Shown: positions 24,166-37,737, counted from the stretch's first letter. The stretch is DNA of 64,000 bases from Kappaphycus alvarezii (GCA_002205965.3 NADL03000748.1:124001-188000); one strand, 5' to 3'. Notes: a model not told the origin generated them from the sequence alone. Numbers and translations: made by a program.

Positions 24166-27100
24166 TCTTCCAAATTATTTCACCATTGATAAAAAATATT
24201 GATTCGATAAAAGTTTAGGTATAAATATCATTTCAGACTGAAAATATATTTGCACAGTATAAGCATTCTCGAAAATTTCGAAGCAAAAGTACCGTTCTTC
24301 TAATAGCTTTTCAATAATCAAAGAACTCTTTCAGATTTCGAAAAGTCATTAACATTTTTTATAGTATTTAATTGAAGAAATTGGTGAAACTTTGTCCGAT
24401 AATTTTTCTTGAGAATATGGAATTAAAAAACTATGTAGTGTGTAAGACGTAAAACCAGTATATTTAAAATCAAAGTGTGAAGACTTAATTTTAAATTTGG
24501 GTATTTTTGACACATTTTCATATTCCAAGGTCAAACAATTCCCATATTAACTACTAGGGAACAACTTTACTCTAAAGAATTAGTCAGAATAGAAATTTAA
24601 CAATTCACCGGCTAATTTATTGAATAAAATTCAAGAAATTTATTCAATTATATTTAAATTGAGTCATTAAAAAACATTATGTAATTTCTTTTAACTGCTA
24701 CCAAAAGTTCTGCGCTAAGCTTTGGCTGAATTTAATATATATTCGATAATAGTAATAAAGCAATTTGGAAATTATCCATTATATTTCATTATATTTAATT
24801 ACCAATGAATAAAAAGGAGGTAATTTGAAAATTGTTCATTCTAATAATAGATAACGTAAATGATAATGTGTCTCGTAATTGACTAAATTGTAATATATTT
24901 AATATTTATTCCATGAATTTATTTAGATTAACAATTTGGATGACATATTGGAAAAGTGAGCCAAAAATATGATCACAGAACAGAGAGTTACTAGGTAAAG
25001 CAAGCGATAAAACTTCATTTTAAAATCAGCGCCCTCATTTTAAGATATTAAAATTTTTTTCAAATATACCTAAACGTTTTTATTTTTTGAAATTTACGTA
25101 AGATAGCCATTACTTCAATTAATAAAAATTTTGGGCTCCTTCGAATTTTATTTTTAATGCTGAAATTGAAGGTCAAACCCCTGCAAAATAATAATTTCAA
25201 AACATTACGGGATTAAAACTACTTGGACGATATTCTTAGTTTATTTATTTATACTCAAGAGTAGTTCAAAGTTCTTATAAAACTCAAAAAATCCGAAGTT
25301 CTAAAGTTGAAGAATATAATGTAATATAAAGAAGAGATGAAAACTTTGGAAGTCATGAAAAATCAAAAACTTTGATGTTGCATATAAAGATAAGCTTTTT
25401 ATAGTACCTACTGAAAAATTTGTGTTTAGATCAAGGCATTTTAGGAAATAAATTTTAGATTTTCTTATTTCAATCAAAATTTATGAATTATATTCGTAAC
25501 TGGATTTTGTTCTGAGATCTTCTTAAAAAATGTCCTTAAAATGTACTTCTACTGTTGTAGAATTATTAATTTAATTTCCTTCAGAATTATTTCCCAAAAT
25601 ATCCAGTTACGAAGTAATGCGAAACAATATTTACCGTTTAACTGGAAATAAAGTAAATAACTTCTCTGCAGTCTTACTTTCCACTTAGATTAACATTAAT
25701 ATATGTATAAATTGCCCTTTAAGTTAAGATAAGGTCTTATTGACTAATTTGAGGATCATTTATCTCTGTCCAGAACAATTAATGATTTAAATAATCTAAA
25801 GCAGTAAAATATGGAAGAAAATCCATCTAGCCATGGAATGAAACACATTCATCTTATTATAAATTCCCAGGCCTAAGTATGCATAATCTAGTTTCCATTA
25901 ATTTTATTTTTTAAAGGGACATTAAACTGTTAGTAGAAATGCGATTTAATCTTGGACCTCCTTTAATACATGAAAGGATCTATACAACGATGAATAAGAG
26001 TTTGAAATGGTCTTAAATACAGTCCCTTGTACATCAAGTAATTGAGAAATATCTGTATTAAATTTCATTTTTGTAAGACCAACCCTTTTCAGTTAAAACT
26101 GGTTAAATGTATTAATTGCATTGATAACCCATTATATCAACTAATTACTTCTAAATTATGTAAAGAAAACAAAACCTGTTAGAAAAAGGGAAAGAAGGGC
26201 TGAATGCAATATTTCAGACTGCAATGTGAGAATTACGATGAATGATTAGATAGTCTAGGAATGAGATGACCGAGAAGTTTCAAATGGGAAAATAGTTAGT
26301 TTATAATGTGCTTTTTGTCTTCTTAGTTGTTGGTATGAACTATTTCTGACTTGAATCTAAATACCATAATACGCATAATATCAATTCTATTAAATATTTT
26401 GCTTCTTTGAACTCGCAATGCAGTCTTATTTGTACCTGGGAATAAATTCTTTATTATTTGATGAAACACGGCTTAATCTTCTGGCAATTCAATAACTTCG
26501 GGATTTTTTATTTTTAACGTAATCTGATTTTTTGTAATGATATAGTATTATTCTTGAGTTTCTGAGTTTCGATCGAGTTATGCGATTAATTAAATTTATA
26601 ATGGATTACACTCATTTTAAAGAAGAAATAAATCCGTCATTTTCAAAGTTTAATACTTCAAGAATACCTGGGAACAAAAACTTAGAGATAAAAATATAAA
26701 GCGGAATTCATATATATTCATTTTGAGCTTTTATAGTGAACGCCCAACAAGTGCATTTGAGTACAATAAAATCAGAATAATTGAAAGTGCATGTTAAAAT
26801 GTTCAAGCTGGTTGATAAAAAATATCGACACTCGAATATAATGAAGCTTCTTGTCTCTTGGGATATTCTGATCATCTTTTTCAAGGAGTATGAACTTGAT
26901 CATATTTCATCTTAGTCTTCATTATATCATGATCACTGTATTTAACGGACTTCATTATTTTCGTAATTATCCAGTAATGAGTTAATCAATACTACAGTCA
27001 AGATATTGTATGCGTACTATGAGCTTATTTAGTCGTAGATCAGTGTTTGATACTGGATTAAGTACAGTTCTCGTCAATTGGGTTCTTGGCATGGACAGAT

Positions 27101-28280
27101 TCAACCCTCTTACTTTTTTATCCTCGACTCTTTTTATCCGAACAAAATGATACTTTTTAATCCATCCTGCCTTCACCAAATCAAGGTAATCAAAAGTCTC
27201 TCCAATATTTTAATGTCTTTCTTTTTCATATTTTATGCATTCTAGTGATATGTAGATCAATGAGAATGGAGCAAAACCCACCTCCAGATTCTTTACATTC
27301 CGTGGTTTAAAAAAGAACAGCCATTGCAATTTAAATCCAAAATTAGATTTAACCCGAAATGTAAAACAGAATCAGTATTTTCAAAATTTTGTTCCTATGA
27401 ATTCTTCTAAAAAATGAGCATCATACTGTAAAGGAAACCTTTTGCGTTCCCTCTTATTATTTCACACCGAAGAATATACTTTCATTTGATTGCTGAAAAT
27501 AACAATAGGAGTTTTAATTTATGTGCACAGACAAGCAAATTTGCTTTTAGATTCTTTGCTTTAGGAATAAAAATGTAAAACATGATCGTTGTGAAGCTGG
27601 AGCCCAGTTATTATTAAAGATGTCGGGGCCTAGCAAATTGAAATTTTGAATAGTCCGATCGTCTGCTACACATGACATCTGCGATATCATCTTCAAAAAT
27701 TATGCGATTTGGGGAAAGTAAAACTATCCTGCGAATTCAATGCAACTGCACGAAAGATGATCAAGTTTTACATATTGTAATATTGCAAGCACTTTTTCTG
27801 CACCGATTATTTCATATGACTACTGTTTACTAGATGATCCCGTAGCTACTCTGCTTCATGCAACTGAAACTTTATTAAGCAGAGACCCAGCCACTAAAGT
27901 ATACAAGTTTGAAAAAAGACTAAGCTTGTAATTAATATAAACTACAGTAGTGCGTTCCATATAATCTCTGCCAGTTTACGTCTAATTTCATCATTTCTCG
28001 CGTTTTTATTGTAAAATTATTATCTCTCAGTATTATTCCAATCTGTGTCATTTCCCAGAAATTAAGTTAGTTCCTTCTTCTTTTTCCTGTGTTTATTACT
28101 TTTTCGATGCAGATGAATGCAGCAAGGAAATAGGTTCTCCTCTGTTACAATAGAGCTTTCAATGTAGTGTCTGAGGGCACACTGAAAGAGCCGATTATTT
28201 CGTGTGACGAGTATCCATACAGTATTATAGTTCATCTGCACGTAAATAGTTCATCTGCACGTAAATAATTCAAAATACTG
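24166..28280. other. AT-rich spacer, no gene seen
   Basis: Four kilobases of AT-rich sequence with only chance-length ORFs (65 codons at 26,982-27,179, minus). At 28,228-28,266 a 19-bp unit (containing TTCATCTGCACGTAAA) is directly repeated twice, just before the transposon-rich zone begins. Confidence 0.45.
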
Positions 28281-28529
28281 TAAACTATGGGTATATACGA
28301 AACCTATAAATTGATCATGTGCACTGATACATGGCGCTCGCCCTATTCGGCGGTACAAACGCAATACAATGTGAATATCACAAGTGACGCAATGGTTTTG
28401 GAAATAACCCACTCATTTGGGGAACAGAGAGTTTTGGTGCCGTACTTCACTTGTTTTGCATATCCAAACCCATCTTTACCTTGCCCACAGATCCACCCGC
28501 ATCCCAAATGCCGCCTAACCAGCAAGCAC

Positions 28530-29510
28530 GCGTAGATACAGATTTTTTACGGAGGACAAAGCCGCCAATGCCGTTCGAGTGCTTGTTGAGGCCGCAGTCG
28601 ATCGTGAAAATGAACTTGATGAGTAAAATGACGTCCCTGACTGCCCTGACTAGGACTAAGAGAACAATTCTGAATGCCCGACATTCGACAATTTCTGCAA
28701 TGGTAAGGGCTCGTTTTCAATTATGAGCATGACAAACTTCGACTCGGACGAGTTTCGCAAATTTTGGGATCACTTCGAAACTTTTATGACAGAAAACTAT
28801 AATACGTGCAGTGGCCGCAACTCACAATTCAAACCAATGGATGCTCTTTACATGGTCCTAGCGACTCAAGAATGGCGGTAAATGGGATTTACTCGGTTGG
28901 CCTTTTGGAATGAGCGCATCTATCTTCGATTGGCTCACCATGCACTTCATAGATCTCATTTCGGATTTTATTCTACCAGTCGCTAGTCTCTGGTATCGCA
29001 AGGAGTGGACGATGCGGAAGTTGGTTCAGGAAAATAATACCTTTAGAACGTTTCAGTATTCTCGTTATGCTACAAATGTCACCTTTCAGTAGGCCTTTCG
29101 ACCTGCCGGTAGCATTGAGGAGGGAAAAAGCTACTTTAGTGGCAAACAAAAGCTGTATGGTTATAAAGTAGAAGTTTCTGTTCTACCTATTGGCTATGCT
29201 GTCGGTTGCGGTGATCACTACCCAAGTTCTGTCTCGGACTTTAAAATATTTCATGAGATCTCTGAATTCCATGCCACGCAGCTCAAGAAGGGAGCTAATG
29301 AACGGGGTTTAGAAACCCCTGCCTACTGAGCGCGGAGTTTCCTAACGAATGGGCTGTGTTAGCGGACAGGGAGTACCAAGGGGCTGCCGAATATTGACGT
29401 TTAGTTCATCATAGACGCAAGCCAGTTAGCGAGTTTTTGATCTCACAGCGACGAGGAATATAATCGGAAAGTGTACTCGGATCGCATGTTTCAGTCTGCC
29501 GCTGCTATCT
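28530..29510 (+). mobile_element. HARBI1-like (PIF/Harbinger, DDE_Tnp_4) transposase, degraded
   Basis: Conserved pieces of a Harbinger-type DDE endonuclease appear in order in changing + frames. First an acidic N-terminal stretch; then from about 28,735 NFDSDEFRKFWDHFETFM; FGMSASIFDWLTMHFIDLIS near 28,907; YATNVTFQ; then past a stop YFSGKQKLYGYKVEV and GDHYPSSVSDFKIF (about 29,130-29,260); and an ADREYQGAAEY-like segment near 29,357. This order matches transposases common in oomycetes and some other protists. Several stops and frameshifts make it non-functional. Terminal repeats were not found. Confidence 0.6.
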
Positions 29511-29739
29511 AAAGTTTTGCATACCTGCTGCTACAATTTATGTATCTTTCTCCTTCTGTAATTCGTAAAGGATCTAACTAAACCCATTAATTGTGTAAAT
29601 TCAGATGTTTCAACGCAATAAAAATACCTTAAACGAATCATCCGACTCAAAGAGTTTCTTCCCACTGATTTTTTAGCAGAAATGCTTTGTTACGGTTGGA
29701 TGGAACGTGTTCCAACTTGATTAAGTCATCCCGAATAAG

Positions 29740-32700
29740 TTATCTCACCTTTTGTACATTGAGGTCGATGTTTGTGTTCTTGGGAGTCACATGATCTGTA
29801 ATGGCCATTGATATGTCCACTTTTACGTCGGTTTTGATTAGAAATAGGCAGAAAATTGGTTCCCAGAGCAAGAGGTTTGGTAGAAATGTTCCCAAAAGAG
29901 GTTCCGCATCCAGGAAAGCATTTTCCGCAAGTTTCGAAAGCAAAATATTCCGATTCTCCAGAAGAGTTTGCGATAACTTTTTGCAGCTTCTATTTCTATT
30001 GTTGATGTCTACTATGAATTCGGTGATCGATAGCCTGGTAAATATGCATCCGCCCCAGTCGGAATCATCGGAAGCACTAATTGAGTCCGCTCTAATTCCG
30101 AATGAGCTACCGTGCGGTAATCCAAATTAGGTAGTACCGTTCAGGCATCGAAGAAGACTCCTCACTGCAGTCGTGATTCATTCGGTCTAGCATGCACCTG
30201 AAAATTAGGATTACACGGATTACACTGAAAATGATATTGAGAGCGAATTGTTGCCTATCAGATGAATAATTTAAGCTCACAATAAAATTTATGTGGAAAG
30301 TTGAAGGCAAAAAGCCCTTTACGTTTTTTAGGATAACTTTTTGATTCGTAGCGAGAGCCATATCATCACTGCCACTGATAATATAATGGAATCAGCGTTG
30401 AAACGTATAAATTTTAGTCCGTTGTCGTATTTGGATGGTTTCATTCCCCAATTGATGTTTTTCTCATAAATTAATGAACTGCAGATGTGACATGCTTGTT
30501 TAGCACAACAAAAAGACTTCTCTAGTTTGCATATGTGCCCTGGTATAACCAGTTGACGGTAAGTTCTATGTGTATCGTTACGTCAAGTGTACCTTGTAGA
30601 TAAGTATTGTTTATATCGCCTCCTTCCAGTATGAATCTATTAGCTGCAACCATAGGCAACAGGAGACCTATGATCTCATGGAATGCGACGAGAGCGTAAT
30701 TAGTTTCCGGATCAAAGTTCAAATATGCCCATCAACTATCCTCCCTTAGAGTACAGCGTGCTTTCGCCGAATGCTGGTTCCCTGTGGTGTCTAGAGACTT
30801 AGCTTTGACGGTCTACGTGCTTGGTAATTGAACTATCTCAATATTCCGGAGTAGATAATAACATGTAGTTTATTTCTCTAATGAGGGCGTTTTACTCCCA
30901 TTTATGGCCTCGGTCTATTGAAGAAACATTACAGGCTTCCGCAAATGAGTGTGTTTCACATGCAGTCTTCAGCAATTCCATTATGCTAGGGTAAGGCAAT
31001 TCTGGAGTCTTTTGGTGCAAGGAGTTCATACGTTGGATCATACTATCCTACCTTGACTCAAATTAATCTCCGTCTTGACTTCAATACCATGTTTTTGCTG
31101 GACTTTCGGGTAAGGAAGAAAATCCTAGGAGTTCTTTCTTCCAGATCATGGTGAAATATGCTTTTCTGATGACTCAGATGGACTTGTAATCTGGCAAATA
31201 CGTCATTATGGCTTACATTTCGTACTACATACCGACAAAGTGTCCGGGTTCGGAACAATGTTTAAGTATTCAGCTTGCTCCGAGTGAGAACGGCAAATGA
31301 ACGCGAAATCTGATTAAACAAATGTCATTTGTAGTGGCAATTCCATCACTATGCCTGGATCCCACAATTCGATCGTCATATGGTCATTAACCCTCGTGGC
31401 CGGAGCTCTGTTGCGTTGCCAACTTCCATTTTTTAAAGATTCTCCCCATAAGTTATGGTGGAAATCATTGTCTCATAGTGTTATTCTATCCCTTATCTAA
31501 TGTTCTTGAACGAGACGCTCAGTATTACTATTGCTTTCAGGTGCCCGTGGAGGCCAGGGCTCACTTTCAATCCCTCGTAAATTGAGGAAAGAAATCATTT
31601 CTATGCTCATGTGTTCCCGGCTCGATCAACACGAGTTCTTCGTAATTTATAGTTCGCGTTAAAAAAAATTTTTGCCATTTCTTTGTAGCCGCCAACTATT
31701 ATGGGGGGTTAAATATCCTTTTGATCATTACTACATCTTATTTCTCTTTCTGCGTTTCGAGAAAGTAAACAGCACACTTATTTTCTCCAAGGAAGCTGGC
31801 AAATGGGCCTGATATATCCATATGGATCTCTATTAGTGGCTGTAGTGCCCTGCCTAAATCCGGATTGATGGGGGATTTCATCAACCTTCCCGTAATACAT
31901 GGAATGCATTCGATGCTATCGAGCTTCGAGCGATCGAAGGATGGAACATTAGATTGACGGCGAGACAACTGCATGTAGAGATATGTCGCAGTTTGTACGG
32001 TCTTACGATCCCATTTCATGACCTCTCTTTCAGGAAATTAATTTATAGCGCTGTAAACTTTCTTCATGTTGCTGCCTAACTCTAACAGGTGGACTCCTTC
32101 AATGCACTCGACAACCCAGACGATGTCTATACTATCTAAGAAACCATGTTTGAAGATAAGTCATCCATTGCATTGTAACAGAGACTCTGGGAATTTCAAG
32201 TTGAAGCGTTTCGTCAGCAAGATAAAAGTCAGGAGGTTCAGTTCGATATGGGGTACAAGGTCGGCTTCGACATGTGTCCCGCCACTGAGTGGTAACCACT
32301 TTAGTCCCTTACTGAGGAGGTGTAAAGTTCAAGCTGCTGCCTGGACAGTCTTTTCGTAAATTGGGCCACTAGACTTAAAAATAAAGAGCAAATATAGAAG
32401 AAATAATGTGCTGCACCAGATTCCATGAACGCGGTCCCAATTTTCTGTCCTACTAATTTATCCACCTAACTTCTTAATTTTCACTTTGCCATATTGGTAC
32501 GAAAAAGAAGAGCCCGACCAAAAGTTTGTCTTGGTTGGAACAGAGGCTTGTGTTGGTGATTCAAAACCTGGTCCGTATTTGTGAGATGGAGAGTTTCGCT
32601 AAATGGCAGTTTCCTGGTGTTCTAGTCTGAAGTTTTCCACCACGATTTCTTCTACGAATCTGTACCATAGCGCATTAATAACCTCTTACGTGTCTTCTAT

Positions 32701-33000
32701 GGAATACTTTAGTGGTCTACTCCATGTTGGCTTGGATATAATCGGGCCTTAAAGGAGATTTTTGCGGGTTGCTCGGGTTCAATTTTCGAGCCAGTTACGC
32801 GTGAAAGACGTTCAAAAAATCTTCAAAGGATGCTTTTGTTATCGTCGAGAGTTATGGAAAGAGCTTCAAAGGACGGAGAAAGATACCTGATAAGTTTCGA
32901 AGCCCTTTTCCGTTCTAATAGTTCTTTGTCGTATGTTGCTAGATCTTCGAAGATACAATTGAACTGGCAAGCGTGTCTATATAAATAATTGCTTTCGTCG
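29740..33000 (-). mobile_element. Degraded Ty1/Copia retrotransposon
   Basis: Minus-strand pieces occur in Copia order. At 31,738-32,019 there is the linker before the integrase core, ending in IHMDISGPF. Near 31,200 is a post-integrase segment (CRYVVRNVSHNDVF). At 30,522-30,722 is the start of reverse transcriptase (VAFHEIIGLLLPMVAANRF, then GGDINNTYLQGTLD). At 29,740-29,830 is the RNase H end (DHVTPKNTNIDL). Reading frames are shattered throughout. The 5' boundary is uncertain (sequence up to about 33.9 kb may belong to it) and no LTR pair was recognised. Confidence 0.55.
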
Positions 33001-34189
33001 AATCATAGCGTGTCCACCTGTTTCGGATATTTTGAATGGCTTGCTCATTGTACGAGGTGTAAATGCGTTTCAGCTCATTTCAAAGATAGAAAGCGATTAT
33101 CAAGTCCTTATCAACCAAGATTATGACCCCAGCTACGACGAAAACTCCAAGGCCCAGAATAATGATACTTTTCGCTTTTTGTAGAGGTTTTGGTCCATTT
33201 ATTCTTGGATGTTTATGAGCTTGATGCCGGTTCTCCGAGCATCCGGATCATGGCGTGATCGTCTGTTCTCAGAATGGTCCTAATCCTTCATTCCCACATT
33301 ATGGATTCAGAGAGATTTTCGAGAGTGTCGGTTCGAAATATATTGTGAGAGTCTTTAGATTTATTAATTCTGATACGGTAAAAGTGTGAACGTTATGGTT
33401 TTTATGCTTATTGCAGTAACCCTCTGAGCTGTGAAACGCCCTCTTCGGCTTAGAGTATGGAGGTTGCTAGGCTTTTAGGCAGCTATGATTTGCTTAGGCT
33501 GCTTCTTACTACTTGCATACATATCTATTTATGCTTGTTTTTGTTTCTTTGTCGTCATTTTTAATTTCTTTATTTCTTTATTTTTTGTTTCCTTTTGTTA
33601 AAAAAATTGATCTGGAGGGCTGTTGTAACCCAGACCCCAAGCAAAGCTCTTCGAGTGAGTCTTTTTTCTTAAATTGACTAACCATTACCTTTACCAACTC
33701 AGGTGGAGGGTACCGTGTCAATACTAATGTAAATGATCGCTCAGAGCAAGGAATTTCGGCACCTGGTTGACGTTCTTGATTTGAGACGAATTCCAGCCAA
33801 TTATACCTATTTTTCGCAGAGAAAAGACAGGTGCAAGTGAAATCTAAATGAGCTTCTCCCAAAAGAATACTAAGTCGAATAATTTACATCTGAATGTCGA
33901 AATGTCGATCTGGCCTCATGTAAGAACGTGCTCATTGATTCTAAGCTTGTATTTTGAATGAAAACAGGTCAGATGGCCCGTTCGATTTCCATTGGAAATT
34001 ATGATCAACACGGATATCCGTCGAGTAAGCTCGACCGGTCCTGGCTGAACCTCAACCACGTCCAACTATTTCAAGTTTTTCCATTGCTTAGAGTTATTTT
34101 AAGTCCCGAGGAATCTTATTAATTGTCCAGTGACTTGCGTTCGGCCCTCTTGCTTTAGAATGCCCTTTTATCTAAGACCGTTACCCAAC

Positions 34190-34490
34190 CGTTAACCTTG
34201 TATTGTATTTTAGCCTGCTATACGGCTCCATTTTAACGCCGTCCCGGAAAAGGTTATTTAAAGTCTAGTTGACTCTCAGTTGTAGTCCATCGGCTTGCAC
34301 CCGGCTTTCTTGCCCTCGGAAGCTCACCTCCACTCGAGATTTCTAATACATACACTCAAGCGTCTGCCGTGTCCTTGTATTTCGTCCCAGTATGCGGCTC
34401 TATTTCACTTCAACCTGGACCGAGGAAGTTTAACAGTCTAGGTGCTTTTACTTAAGGTCTTTCGACTGTCGTTTGTAGTCTGGAAAAATC
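34190..34490. repeat. Two diverged copies of a roughly 100-bp unit
   Basis: A unit beginning CCTTGTATT and ending GTTGTAGTC at about 34,196-34,285 recurs in diverged form at about 34,373-34,480 (CCTTGTATTTCG to GTTTGTAGTC), both with a central ACGGCTC/GCGGCTC. It could be part of an LTR or a decaying minisatellite. Alignment was by eye. Confidence 0.35.
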
Positions 34491-34584
34491 TTGTTTAAAG
34501 TTTATCGCCTGTAGCCTAGATGTGGTGGTAGGAAGCAGTTGGAGAGTTTTCGGAGAAGTAGAGGGAGGTTGATTCAGAGGGGGG

Positions 34585-34735
34585 ATTTTTGGGTTATTTT
34601 AATGCATGGAAGATGTGGTCGGTTATATCCACGCGGCTAATGCGTTATGTGGGATAAGTCGTCGCTGATGGGTAACGCTACAGTACATGGCCTTCCTTAC
34701 AGAGCCGTCTCAATGCCTTTTCAATGATTCAGAGT
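34585..34735 (-). mobile_element. LINE 3' end (last codons plus 3' UTR)
   Basis: On the minus strand the sequence ends a coding region with GIETAL and a stop at 34,697-34,699, followed by a 3' UTR down to about 34,585. The same tail in opposite orientation lies at 38,037-38,236 (GIEPAL, stop, near-identical UTR). The coding end matches the C-terminus of the longer LINE copy at 47.3 kb in style (AAAAVMSNAACLL motif in the 38.0 kb copy). Confidence 0.6.
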
Positions 34736-34766
34736 GATGCTACCATGTGGAAACTTTGAGAAGGGG

Positions 34767-35790
34767 TACAGTGCTGGTAAAAATCTTAGGGACACCCCCC
34801 AAATCCCCGATAAGTGCACATTAAGAGGCGCGCAAAGTGGAATTTCCACAGCATTTTATCGAGAACTAGACAGTAAATGCATAATGAAACGGATAAGTAA
34901 CTGAATAAAATTTGGAAGTGAATATTGCAGTTTTTTATGAATTTGAGTTGTAAAAAAGATAGGGACAGCACTCGTTAAATGCAACTGCACTCTAGCAGAT
35001 TGATATAAATAAACAAAAAAGCCTTTACTGTCGTCAAGCGCACCTCTCTTGGACACGGCAACATCAAAACAGAGTCATCGGTTACCGTCAACAATGGGAA
35101 AAGCCAAGCAGCTAACGGAAGAAGAAAAAGGCAAAATTGCGGCACTGTCGGTTATTGGGACTAGCGCCCGCAGCATTGCGAAACATGTCGGAAGGAGCAA
35201 GAACGTTGTCCTCAACTACCTCAAGAATATGAATACGTATGGCACAAAGAAAAGCCCTGGAAGGCCGAAAAAAATTACTGAGCATCACAAACGCAGACTT
35301 TGAGGGAGGCTTCGAAAAATAATATGAGCTCAAGTGACCTAAAAAAAGCATTGGATCTGCCGGTTTGTTCGTCTACTGTACGTAAGGCTTTAAACAATTC
35401 AGGAATTTTCAAGTATTCGAAGATGATTGGGTGTCCACTGCTTACAGAGATGCATAAAGAAAATCGAGTAAGGTGGCTACAGAGAAAGTCACCTGGAATT
35501 ATGATAAATGGCAGACTGTTTTATTCAGTGATGAGAAAAAGTTTAATTTGGATGGTCCAGATGGCTACAAGTATTACTGGCACGACATACGTAAGGAGAA
35601 AAAGTTATATTCGAAAAGAAAAAATGGGGGAGGGAGTGTCATGGTCTGGGAGGGTTTTGCTCAAGTGGATCTACGGAATTGGTTATTTTGAAAGGAAAAC
35701 AAGACTCTAAGAAGTACTGTGAAACGCTACAATCTTATCTAATTCCATTTTTTGAAGAAAATTCCGGGGTGTTGTTGATGGACACGTGCA
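34767..35790 (+). mobile_element. Tc1/mariner element, 3'-truncated
   Basis: The element opens with a Tc1-type inverted terminal sequence at 34,767-34,796 (TACAGTGCTGGTAAAAATC). The transposase starts at the ATG at 35,094: a helix-turn-helix (EEEKGKIAALSVIG, then ARSIAKHVGRSKNVVLNYL), a GRPKK hook, a second DNA-binding helix (SSDLKKALDLPVC), then the catalytic part with VLFSDEKKFNLDGPDG (first Asp) and GGGSVMVWEGF. Frame changes occur near 35,300 and 35,470. Similarity fades after VLLMD near 35,780, so the last catalytic part and the right terminal repeat are missing. Non-functional. Confidence 0.8.
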
Positions 35791-35799
35791 TAAGCGGCT

Positions 35800-36680
35800 A
35801 GATCTAGATTAAGCAATGAACGAATCCATATTCGATGAGGATACTGAAAAGGCCGCATATATGACACGTACAAGTTGATGACTACGAAAGAGCGAGCAAG
35901 CTGGAATACATGCGTTCAGAGATGGACAAGATGCGACGATAGTACCGTGGAGCGGGAGTGCGAGGCGTTGCACAGAGCGGACACAGATCAATGAACGAAC
36001 GCGGAAATGGACACGCACAGAAGCGCGCAGAGAACAGTGGAAACGCAGTTGAAGGACAAATGCACAAATGCGAATGAGTAGAACGAAGCTGCAATGGTAG
36101 AGATGAAGCGATCACGTAGGGCTATATAACATAGAATAGCGGCTGTCCGGATGCGAAAGCGGAAGGCAGCACGCCGGCATCTTGTGCCGAATCTTCTCGC
36201 CCGCGCAACCCGCGACGACTCTGCCCTCAAGCTCAACGCCCAGTAGCCTTACAGTCAACACATCCCTTTAGCGGCCCAATCAAGAACTGTACAGTACTTT
36301 ACCGTAGTGTAAAACGTAGGGAGGAAAGTGGGACCTTTATTTTTAAATATTTTAAATATTTAAATGGGCCTGCTAACCAGACACAACCCGGCAAGGGCTT
36401 GACCGATGCCTACTCCAGCCGAGGGGACGGAAGAAAATTCCCCCATAGAAATCTCGGCAAGCCGAGAAAGCAACGGGTTGAAAACTCTCGGTGTAAGCGA
36501 TGTGCTTATAAGAAGAAGAAAGAAGTTTAATGCAAGCGATGACGACAGCGACGAAAACGTCAGGGTTATACAGTACGTAGGGTACTGCAGCATTCAGAGA
36601 GTGAATCATGATACCTCGCGATGATTTAGCATAGTATCCTGGTAATCAAATGTACTGTACCTCAGGAGGATACGTTCTTT
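35800..36680. other. Unassigned sequence between Tc1 and LINE fragments
   Basis: A 72-codon + ORF at 36,406-36,624 has an acidic/basic low-complexity character (RRRKKFNASDDDSDENVRV), possibly a fragment of a transposon accessory protein. The GC-rich stretch at 35,880-36,240 is purine-rich on the + strand with frequent stops. No function is assigned. Confidence 0.25.
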
Positions 36681-36686
36681 CGCTCT

Positions 36687-37079
36687 TTACCGTGGTGTAT
36701 GCAGTGCGACGAGCGCGATGTCAAAATAGTCCGTGCCTCCTGTCGCTTCTGTTGCTTTGATGTCGGGCCTGTTCCTGTGGAATTTTGCAGGTCGAGGCTC
36801 TATGACAGGATGCCTTGCCGCCCTAGCGAGATCGCTTCCTAACAGGGCAACTTGGTTGTCATGCCGGACAATGCGCTCTCTTCCGTACTGAAAACGCACA
36901 AGATGATCCCCGTGAATGTCCAAAATTTCGGGGCATGATTTCTCGGGCACGGGGTCCCTAGTGCGAATATAGGCACCTGAGAGAAGTACTGCAGCCAGAT
37001 CGAAAACTGTTTGTTCGGGATGTGAGTTTTTAATTCTGGACAGCAGGAGCACTGGACCCATCTCTTCAAGTCTTGCCAT
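36687..37079 (-). mobile_element. LINE C-terminal fragment (copy 1)
   Basis: Minus-strand frame with SCPEILDIHGDHLVRFQYG, VRHDNQVALLGSDLARAARH, RNRPDIKA and GTDYFDIALV. These match the post-reverse-transcriptase zinc-knuckle-like region (CP...D.FGDHLLHC.HG..R.RHDNQV) of the longer copy at 47.3-48.2 kb. Here the usual LLHC is LVRF, so the Cys/His motif has decayed. No reverse transcriptase core is present; the copy is 5'-truncated. Confidence 0.65.
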
Positions 37080-37374
37080 TTCATTGATGCTCGGAAGGGT
37101 CGCTTACGATTGCCACCTTAGGGTAGTTGCTCCATGGGCCCCACGTGGACAGCGTTTGTCAGGGTATTCTGCGTTGGAGGACCATTGGACCAGAACCTGC
37201 TGAAAGGGAGTCTGTCTGACGGCTGCAAAGAGAATTCCAGGCTAAAAACGGGGGGGGGGGTGATAGGGTAGTTTTCCTCGTCGTCTGACACTTCTAGCAG
37301 GGAGTATTCTAAACGGAGTTTGGAGAGAAGGAAAGGAGAAACAGAAACGGGTCTGCGCCTCCGTGGCCCTGTGA

Positions 37375-37737
37375 CTACATCGACGGGTCAAGACAGGCGA
37401 GGAGGCATGCGTCATTAGAAGGTACAGCTTGCGCTGCGTGTCCATGCACCATTTTGGCTCTCGAGAAGCTCTCCATTGCCCTCGCGGCCACATTTGCTGG
37501 CAATTCCGCGACGAACGCGTATGCCTCCGGGTTGCATCCTCCCAGAACAGATATCGGGATTGGTGTTAGCCTCTTCCTTCTCTCAGCAGAAAGTAGCCCT
37601 TCGTACCTTGTACGCTTTGCAGATAGGGCCGCGTTCAGGGAAGTTAGGGAGTTGAAGTTCCTGATTCGAGAATACAACCGGGCAAGGGGTTTAACGAAGG
37701 TGACATCCAGGAAATCTATCCCGCCATGAGATCCCAC
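37375..37737 (-). mobile_element. LINE C-terminal fragment (copy 2)
   Basis: Begins at MGSHGGIDFLDVTFVKPLA and runs through FNSLTSLNAALSAKRTRY, LTPIPISVLGGCNPEAYAF and HAAQAVPSNDACLLACL to a stop. It is collinear with the last 120 residues of the LINE copy at 47,258. Just downstream on the minus strand, at 37,248-37,260, is a run of G on the + strand. It is adjacent to copy 1, but the two are separated by about 300 bp of unrelated sequence. Confidence 0.65.

Noticed and set aside
28283-28535. 82-codon + strand ORF before the HARBI1-like remnant
   Set aside because: No motif. The transposase-related acidic stretch lies after it in a different frame, so it is probably untranslated or unrelated sequence.
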